Below are positions 59,301-64,000 of a stretch of DNA of 64,000 nt, piece by piece (position 1 is the stretch's first letter; each line of letters starts with the position of its first letter). The position numbers and the translations under genes are program-made. A model generated the notes under the pieces. That model was given only the letters and a program-made list of their open reading frames with translations, ran no database searches and had not been told where the DNA came from. The DNA comes from Bacillota bacterium (GTDB taxonomy: Bacteria; Bacillota; Clostridia; Peptostreptococcales; Anaerovoracaceae): contig JAFRXM010000061.1 in NCBI GenBank assembly GCA_017443515.1, positions 1-64,000 on the forward strand. The letters run 5' to 3'.

Positions 59301-59813
59301 TTAAGCCTCAGTTTTTTCCACTGCCTCGGCAACAGCCTCTGCAGCTTCTTCTGCCGCCTGGACGGCTTCTTCAGCTTTATTCTCTGCATTCTCAGCAGCT
59401 TCCTTAGCGGCTCCAAGCTTTCTGATAGTCTTAGGAGTTGGCTTGGAAACTTCCTTCTCGGGCTCTTCCTGCTTTGTCTTAGGTGCGGAAGAAGCAGTAG
59501 AAGCGGAAGTGGCGCTGACAACGGAAGAAATGGCGCTCTTGGCCATCTCGAGCTTGGTCTTTTCGGATCCGACCATGATTATTACTCTGTCGTCTGTGAC
59601 CCTTACTACCTTGCCGTAGATGCCGCCGATGGTGACGATCTCGTCGCCCGGCCTGAGGTTATCGCGCATCTTCCTGGCTTCCTTATCCCTCTTGTTCTGG
59701 GGACGGATGGTGAGGAAGTAGATAGCGGCAAACATTACGATGATGATGACCCATGACATCCAGCTGCCGCCGAGACCGCCTGTGGTTCCTGTTGTTGATG
59801 CGTATGCGAACAT
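59301..59813 (-). CDS. yajC: Preprotein translocase subunit YajC with long C-terminal tail
   Basis: A 170-residue protein. Residues 1-95 are YajC: a membrane helix (about 18-37), then IRPQNKRDKEARKMRDNLRPGDEIVT and IIMVGSEKTKLEMAKSAI. Residues 96-170 are a low-complexity Ser/Ala/Glu tail, not part of the usual family, with probable coiled coil (AKEAAENAENKAEEAVQAAE). YajC binds SecDF and aids protein export. AGGAGG precedes the ATG. secDF is not in the window. Confidence 0.92.
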   Translation of the reverse strand: MFAYASTTGTTGGLGGSWMSWVIIIVMFAAIYFLTIRPQNKRDKEARKMRDNLRPGDEIVTIGGIYGKVVRVTDDRVIIMVGSEKTKLEMAKSAISSVVSATSASTASSAPKTKQEEPEKEVSKPTPKTIRKLGAAKEAAENAENKAEEAVQAAEEAAEAVAEAVEKTEA

Positions 59814-59845
59814 GTTGACCTCCTGTGCTGTTTCTATACAGAACT

Positions 59846-59873
59846 ATTATAATCAAAAATCGCACAAAATCAA
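59846..59873 (-). promoter_or_regulatory. Promoter of yajC
   Basis: On the minus strand TTGATT (59868-59873), a 16-base spacer and TATAAT (59846-59851), with transcription starting about 25-30 bases before the yajC start codon. Confidence 0.7.
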
Positions 59874-59937
59874 CACATTTTTGTAATTATCTTCCTTGAT
59901 TTTATACTATTTAAATGCTATGATAATTTATCATTGC

Positions 59938-60024
59938 GCCGGCGTGGTGGAACTGGCAGACGCGCGGGACTCAAAATCCCGTGGTAGCGATACCGTGCGG
60001 GTTCGACCCCCGCCGCCGGCACCA
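59938..60024 (+). tRNA. tRNA-Leu (anticodon CAA)
   Basis: Acceptor arms GCCGGCG (59938-59944) and CGCCGGC (60014-60020) pair fully, followed by discriminator A and an encoded CCA. The anticodon loop CTCAAAA between CGGGA and TCCCG gives CAA, reading UUG. A long variable arm (about 13 bases) and the T-loop TTCGACC mark a class II tRNA of the leucine type. It is alone, not in a tRNA cluster. Confidence 0.97.
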
Positions 60025-60077
60025 ATCCGTATCAAAAGATCCCGCGCATGGGATCTGTTTTTTCCCAGGAGGACTAT

Positions 60078-60923
60078 ATGAAAACCAGAAAGAAAACAGC
60101 AGTATTTGCCCTTCTCCTCGCAGTCTGTCTCCTGCTCGGCGCGTGTTCGTCGACCGATATCAAAAAGCAGAACGCGTACGAACTGGTAAAAAACGCCGTA
60201 GAAAAGACTTCAAAGCTCGACAGCTACGAGCTCGATATGACTACAAATACCACCATCGATATGATGGGCCAGAAAATGTCCACTCCCATCAACTTCAACA
60301 TCAAAGCCGAGGGTGCCGGAAGTTCTCTTAAGGCTATCGGCACCATTTCGATGTCCGTATTAGGCCTTGAGGTGAAAGGCGATGTGTACCAGGAAAACAA
60401 CATGATCTACCTTTCGCTGGGCGGCATGAAATTCAAGATCGACGCTTCAGCTGAAGAGGCAAAAACATATCAGTTCGCGGACACCGAGGAACAGCTCATC
60501 AAGTCACTCCCGGAAGATGTTCTTAAGGACGTACAGGTCACGGACAACGCGGACGGTTCCAGATCTGTTTCTGTTACTGTAGACGGCGAGAAGTTCACAG
60601 GAATATACAACGAACTTGTCTCGGCACTTTCCAACGCGGATTCCTACTCCGAGTACGCAAAAGACATTAAGACTGAAATAACAGTAAAAGACGCAAAAGT
60701 AGACATAAACGTTCTGCCGAACGGCTATATCGGAAAGTACGAACTGGCCTTCGATATGGATATAAAGATAAGTTCTGCTTCTGAAGGCCTCGATGTCTCA
60801 AGCTCTGTCGGGGTTGAAGCTTCCGCTTCGTTCAAGGATCCCGGCAGCAAGGTGACAGTCACGGCGCCTTCGGATCTTTCGGAGTATGTGGATTACAGCA
60901 AGATACCCGGTATGACATTCTAA
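60078..60923 (+). CDS. Putative lipoprotein (LppX/DUF6612-like fold)
   Basis: A 281-residue secreted lipoprotein with lipobox LLGAC (Cys about residue 23) after a basic, hydrophobic signal. The mature part begins with a helix (NAYELVKNAVEKTSKLDSYE) and continues with alternating beta strands that resemble the LolA/LppX half-barrel; the family resemblance to DUF6612 is tentative. Function unknown. AGGAGG precedes the ATG at 60078. It is monocistronic, 54 bases after tRNA-Leu and before a strong terminator. Confidence 0.8.
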   Translation: MKTRKKTAVFALLLAVCLLLGACSSTDIKKQNAYELVKNAVEKTSKLDSYELDMTTNTTIDMMGQKMSTPINFNIKAEGAGSSLKAIGTISMSVLGLEVKGDVYQENNMIYLSLGGMKFKIDASAEEAKTYQFADTEEQLIKSLPEDVLKDVQVTDNADGSRSVSVTVDGEKFTGIYNELVSALSNADSYSEYAKDIKTEITVKDAKVDINVLPNGYIGKYELAFDMDIKISSASEGLDVSSSVGVEASASFKDPGSKVTVTAPSDLSEYVDYSKIPGMTF

Positions 60924-60939
60924 TTATCGCAGATACGAG

Positions 60940-60967
60940 AAAGAGCTCCCGCGTCCGGGAGCTCTTT
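60940..60967. terminator. Bidirectional terminator between the lipoprotein gene and rpmF
   Basis: AAAGAGCTCCCG, loop CGTC, CGGGAGCTCTTT: a perfect 12-bp stem, with A-start and T-end on both strands. It serves the converging lipoprotein (plus) and rpmF (minus) genes. Confidence 0.85.
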
Positions 60968-61001
60968 AATTTGTCTTTAGCTAAAGTAAGTGTTCGTTTG
61001 A

Positions 61002-61178
61002 TTACTCTTCTACGATCGCCTTGCCGTCGTAATAGTTGCAGTTCGGGCAAACTCTGTGCGGGAGCTTGGGCTCGTGGCACTGCGGGCAGATCGAAAGCGC
61101 AGGACCGGTCTTCTTCATGTTGGCCTTGGTCCTCTGGCTGGTTATAGCTTTAGACGTTTTTCTCTTAGGTGTTGCCAT
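61002..61178 (-). CDS. rpmF: 50S ribosomal protein L32
   Basis: A 58-residue protein beginning MATPKRKTSKA, with the zinc-ribbon cysteines CPQC and CPNC intact (the zinc-binding C+ form), and ending DGKAIVEE. AAAGGAGG precedes the ATG by eight bases. The YceD/DUF177 gene that usually precedes rpmF is absent; ackA lies upstream instead. It has its own promoter. Confidence 0.95.
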   Translation of the reverse strand: MATPKRKTSKAITSQRTKANMKKTGPALSICPQCHEPKLPHRVCPNCNYYDGKAIVEE

Positions 61179-61214
61179 CTGACATTCCTCCTTTTTGAAA
61201 AATCGAACCTCTAT

Positions 61215-61243
61215 AGTTTAATGACGGAGGCATGGTTTGTCAA
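61215..61243 (-). promoter_or_regulatory. Promoter of rpmF
   Basis: On the minus strand TTGACA (61238-61243), a 17-base spacer and TAAACT (61215-61220), in the 95-base gap between ackA and rpmF. Confidence 0.65.
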
Positions 61244-61273
61244 GCAAAACTTTGCCTGTCTTTGGAAAAACTT

Positions 61274-62467
61274 TTATTTTCCTGTAACGATCTCGTAAGT
61301 GTCGCGCGCGATCATGAGTTCTTCGTTGGTGGGAAGTATGAGGATCTTTACCTTTCCGCCTTCGCCGGTGATGTCAGCTTCCTGCCTGCATCCCCTGTTC
61401 TTCTCTTCGTCGAGGACTATTCCGAGGTAATCCATATCCTTGCAGGTCATGGATCTGAATATGTCGTCGTTCTCGCCCAGGCCGGCGGTGAAGATCAGAG
61501 CGTCAGCTCCGTTGAGCTCTGCCATGTAAGCGCCGATGTAGTTCTTGACCCTGTGCACGAACATCTCGAAGGCAAGCTTTGCCCTCTCGTCGCCCTTTGC
61601 GGATGCTTCATGGATGTCGCGGGCATCGGAGTAGCCGCCTATGCCAAGAAGTCCGGACTTCTTGTTCATAAGAGTGTCGAGCTCTTCCGGAGTGAGGCCT
61701 TCCCTCTTCTGGATGAAGGTTATTGCCGCGGGGTCAAGATCGCCGCAGCGGGTGCCCATCATGAGGCCTTCGAGCGGTGTAAGACCCATGGAGGTGTCTA
61801 CGCACTTGCCGTCCTTGATAGCGCATACAGAAGCGCCGCTTCCGATGTGGCAGGATATGAGCTTGAGGCCCTTGGGATCTCTTCCGAGGAACTCAGCGGC
61901 TCTTCTTGCTACGAACCTGTGACTGGTGCCGTGGAAGCCGTACTTTCTGATGCCGTACTTTTCGTAATATTCGTAAGGAAGACCGTACATATAGCTGCTG
62001 GGAGCCATTGTCTGGTGGAACGCTGTGTCGAATACAGCTACATTCTTAAGGCCCGGCATAGCCTCCATGCAGGCTTTGATACCCATGAGGTTAGCGGGGT
62101 TGTGAAGAGGTCCGAGGGGGATGCAGTCCTTGATAGCCTGGAGCACTTCGTCGTCTACCAGTATGCTGCACGCGAACTTTGCTCCGCCGTGAAGTACTCT
62201 GTGGCCTACGGCTCCGATCTCGTCAGTGCTCTTTATGACGCCCATCTCAGGGTCGAGCAGTATCTTGATGACGTTCTTGAAAGCATCTGTATGGGTCTTG
62301 TTGTAGACATCGACCTTCCAGGACTTTCCGTCCTTCTTGTGTCCTATGAACGAATCCTTAAGGCCGATCTTTTCAGCGTTGCCCTTGCACAGGACGCTTT
62401 CGTCGGTCATGTCCAGGACCTGATACTTAAGAGAAGAGCTTCCACAGTTAACTACCAGAATAATCAT
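61274..62467 (-). CDS. ackA: Acetate kinase
   Basis: A 397-residue ASKHA-fold kinase that converts acetyl phosphate and ADP to acetate and ATP, the energy-yielding end of acetogenic fermentation. VNCGSSSLKYQ opens the protein; DTAFHQTM, GTSHRFVA, HIGSGASVCAI and GLTPLEGLMMGTRCGD follow. AGGAGG precedes the ATG. It lies 13 bases after tmcAL, the usual clostridial neighbour. No phosphotransacetylase gene is in view. Confidence 0.97.
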   Translation of the reverse strand: MIILVVNCGSSSLKYQVLDMTDESVLCKGNAEKIGLKDSFIGHKKDGKSWKVDVYNKTHTDAFKNVIKILLDPEMGVIKSTDEIGAVGHRVLHGGAKFACSILVDDEVLQAIKDCIPLGPLHNPANLMGIKACMEAMPGLKNVAVFDTAFHQTMAPSSYMYGLPYEYYEKYGIRKYGFHGTSHRFVARRAAEFLGRDPKGLKLISCHIGSGASVCAIKDGKCVDTSMGLTPLEGLMMGTRCGDLDPAAITFIQKREGLTPEELDTLMNKKSGLLGIGGYSDARDIHEASAKGDERAKLAFEMFVHRVKNYIGAYMAELNGADALIFTAGLGENDDIFRSMTCKDMDYLGIVLDEEKNRGCRQEADITGEGGKVKILILPTNEELMIARDTYEIVTGK

Positions 62468-62480
62468 TATGTATCCTCCT

Positions 62481-63710
62481 TTAATTTTCCATGATTATTG
62501 GCACACGCACTTTGTCCGAGAACTCCGCCGGAGGCCTTCCGCACAATATGGTGTAGATGTCGTTTGAACGTATATCGATGGCGAGCATCCTGCCCGCCGC
62601 CTCATCGATCATGAGGTTTTTGTTTATATTCGACAGGACCGGGACGTGCCCTTTTTCCTGCGCATACCTTAACAGTTTAGCACCTTTTCCGTTGAAAGCA
62701 AGAACTTTCGCGTAAGCAGCGCTGTTTTTTTCCGCAATGGAAAGCGTTTCTTTATCGATCCCCAGCAGGAGCTGGGTGAGCACGCGGCACACCCTGGCCT
62801 TTGTGTAGCGCCTTGTTACTATGCCGTTTATAAGGCTTTCCATGTCAGTTGCCTTAAGCACTGCATCTTTTATGCGGTTCTCAAGGCCTTCGGAAACTTC
62901 CGGAAGTTCGGACAGCTCCTCAGTTGATGCGGCAAGTATCCTTGCGGATATCATCGCGAACATCAGTTCTCCCGAAGGATGCCCCAGGGTATCTTCAGAA
63001 AACAGCACTTTTGCGGTGCTTTCCGGGATCATAGCATGGACAGAAGCGTCCTCAAAGACGGCACCCGGCGTACTGAGTATATTCCTCACATAGCTTCCGG
63101 AGACCGCCTCAGACGAAGCCTCTTCCGAGCCGTGCGCCGCCCCGATCCTTTTTACCACATGGACTCCCATACCGGCATCCTGCTTTATGATCTGCCGTAT
63201 GTAGCTGATGCCAAGAGTGTCGTTGGGATCGCGGAAAAGCCGCGCGTCTACCTGCGGGTAAAGGCTGCTTACGGCCTTCTGATAAGCTGCAGGATATGAA
63301 AGCCCTTCATCTATTGCCGCTTTTACAGCGTCAGAAAACTGCGGGCTCTCCGAAACTGTAAGCGCCGCTGCTTTCATAAGGCTCTCGCCGCTGCCGGATT
63401 CACTTCCGAACGCCAGATGCTCGACGCAGCCAAGACCCTTAAGTACGCGCACGCCGCCCCGCGCAAAATACTCCGCGGAGTTTACGGCATACAAGGCGGG
63501 AAGCTCCAGAACAAGATCGGCGCCTCCCATCACTGCAGCGCGCGCCCTGGCGAACTTGTCCCACGCAGCGGGCTGTCCGCGCTGGGTAAATGCCCCGCTC
63601 ATGACGCAGACGACCGCGTCCGGACAAAGATCCTTCCGGACTGCGTCTACAAGGTACTTATGACCGTTGTGGAATGGGTCGAATTCGCAGATTATGCCTG
63701 CTGCGCGCAT
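62481..63710 (-). CDS. tmcAL: tRNA(Met) cytidine acetate ligase TmcAL
   Basis: A 409-residue enzyme that activates acetate with ATP and forms N4-acetylcytidine at the wobble position of elongator tRNA-Met. The nucleotidyltransferase core has GIICEFDPFHNGH (HxGH near residue 18), VMSGAFTQRG and ADLVLELPALYAVNSAE. Its acetate use gives a sensible link with ackA directly downstream. The start codon overlaps the stop of the upstream coiled-coil gene (TAATG). Confidence 0.94.
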   Translation of the reverse strand: MRAAGIICEFDPFHNGHKYLVDAVRKDLCPDAVVCVMSGAFTQRGQPAAWDKFARARAAVMGGADLVLELPALYAVNSAEYFARGGVRVLKGLGCVEHLAFGSESGSGESLMKAAALTVSESPQFSDAVKAAIDEGLSYPAAYQKAVSSLYPQVDARLFRDPNDTLGISYIRQIIKQDAGMGVHVVKRIGAAHGSEEASSEAVSGSYVRNILSTPGAVFEDASVHAMIPESTAKVLFSEDTLGHPSGELMFAMISARILAASTEELSELPEVSEGLENRIKDAVLKATDMESLINGIVTRRYTKARVCRVLTQLLLGIDKETLSIAEKNSAAYAKVLAFNGKGAKLLRYAQEKGHVPVLSNINKNLMIDEAAGRMLAIDIRSNDIYTILCGRPPAEFSDKVRVPIIMEN

Positions 63711-64000
63711 TACTTGTTATCTTCAGAGCCCTGAGACTTGTAGATCTGCTCCTTCACCTCGTTGCGGCTGTTGGCAATGTTGGTGTTGATCTTCTCGAAG
63801 GTGTTCTGCAGATCGTCGTACATATCGGTGAAATATGTGGCGTACATCTGGTCGACCTTTTCCTGAAGGTTGTAGAGCATACCGTCGGTGTAATCCAGGA
63901 TGGACATCTTCATGACGGAGCAGTTCTCCTTGGCTACGCGGAGTATCTCGTCTGCCCTTTCCTTGGCTCTGATAGTGATCTCGTCCTGCTCTACAAGAGC
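63710..64000 (-). CDS. Coiled-coil protein, C-terminal part (runs off the right edge)
   Basis: Ninety-six residues are visible and the frame stays open to the window edge. The sequence is helical and charged (ITIRAKERADEILRVAKEN, then ILDYTDGMLYNLQEKVDQ), like the ATPase-subunit/DivIVA-like coiled-coil proteins that often precede tmcAL in Clostridia. Family not assignable from this fragment. Internal methionines in MKMSILDY are not the true start, since coding potential continues upstream. Confidence 0.7.
   Translation of the reverse strand, partial: ALVEQDEITIRAKERADEILRVAKENCSVMKMSILDYTDGMLYNLQEKVDQMYATYFTDMYDDLQNTFEKINTNIANSRNEVKEQIYKSQGSEDNK

Noticed and set aside
61232-62494. A 420-codon open frame on the plus strand opposite ackA
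   Set aside because: It is the antisense shadow of a certain gene, has no ribosome-binding site and shows no recognisable domain.
1-64000. CRISPR array or restriction-modification/defence operon
   Set aside because: No regularly spaced repeats and no recognisable Cas, methyltransferase-endonuclease or toxin-antitoxin genes were found.

Overview
The window looks like chromosomal DNA of a Gram-positive anaerobe of the class Clostridia (Bacillota). The basis is gene order and family membership: ftsK-rimO-pgsA-cinA-recA, alaS-ireB-ruvX, mutS-mutL-miaA, nusB next to an Asp23-family gene, relA-MBL-hemZ-hisS-aspS, rnjA, an SOS gene of the yneA type and LexA boxes of the GAAC-N4-GTTC form. The genus cannot be named from the sequence alone. 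Almost all of it is ordinary housekeeping sequence of middling GC content, tightly packed. No stretch above 300 bases lacks a gene; the longest gaps (22492-22744, 23042-23253, 30220-30410) hold terminators, repeats and promoters.

Layout. 1-139: the right end of an IS3-family element, next to asd (minus strand). 1340-8418: ftsK, rimO, pgsA, cinA and then recA under a LexA box. 8462-14878: ribosomal proteins L21 and L27, Obg, a two-gene radical-SAM pair, a YibE/F-type membrane protein, a short ComEA-like protein and a DUF896 protein. 14893-22491: a membrane-anchored putative metzincin, alaS-ireB-ruvX, a membrane-anchored SNase-like nuclease, an Elp3-like radical SAM protein, a membrane protein overlapping a DUF6873-type gene, and an MGMT-family protein. 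22745-25678 (minus): yneA with three LexA boxes over its promoter, a methionine-gamma-lyase-like (YnbB) gene and a tyrosine recombinase.

25715-30219 (minus) is the accessory island. It is visibly AT-richer than its surroundings and reads LysR regulator, small secreted Tyr-rich protein, two MacB/FtsX-like permeases, ABC ATPase. A second LysR gene (30411, plus strand) diverges from it across a long palindrome. This is the best candidate for an undescribed system: the layout recalls secreted-bacteriocin/ABC loci such as those of the lactococcin 972 type, but the secreted protein is not a family I recognise.

31376-59229 is an exceptional run of 24 minus-strand genes whose largest gap is 29 bases: relA, an MBL hydrolase, hemZ, hisS, aspS, a nadD-yqeK fusion, rsfS, leuS, rnjA, ylbF, a Xaa-Pro peptidase, efp, mltG, an Asp23 gene, nusB, a TsaD paralogue, xseA, xseB, ispA, dxs, tlyA, mutS, mutL and miaA. 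yajC lies just upstream behind its own terminator. The right edge has tRNA-Leu(CAA), a lipoprotein gene, rpmF (L32), ackA, tmcAL and a truncated coiled-coil gene.

Themes: SOS control (recA, yneA), translation and tRNA/rRNA modification (rimO, alaS, leuS, aspS, hisS, efp, miaA, tlyA, tmcAL, rsfS, obg), DNA repair and segregation (mutS, mutL, xseAB, recA, ruvX, ftsK, tyrosine recombinase), isoprenoid supply (dxs, ispA) and RNA decay (rnjA, ylbF). A small palindromic repeat family with the core GAACCGTCCC occurs in intergenic DNA and in frame inside mutS.
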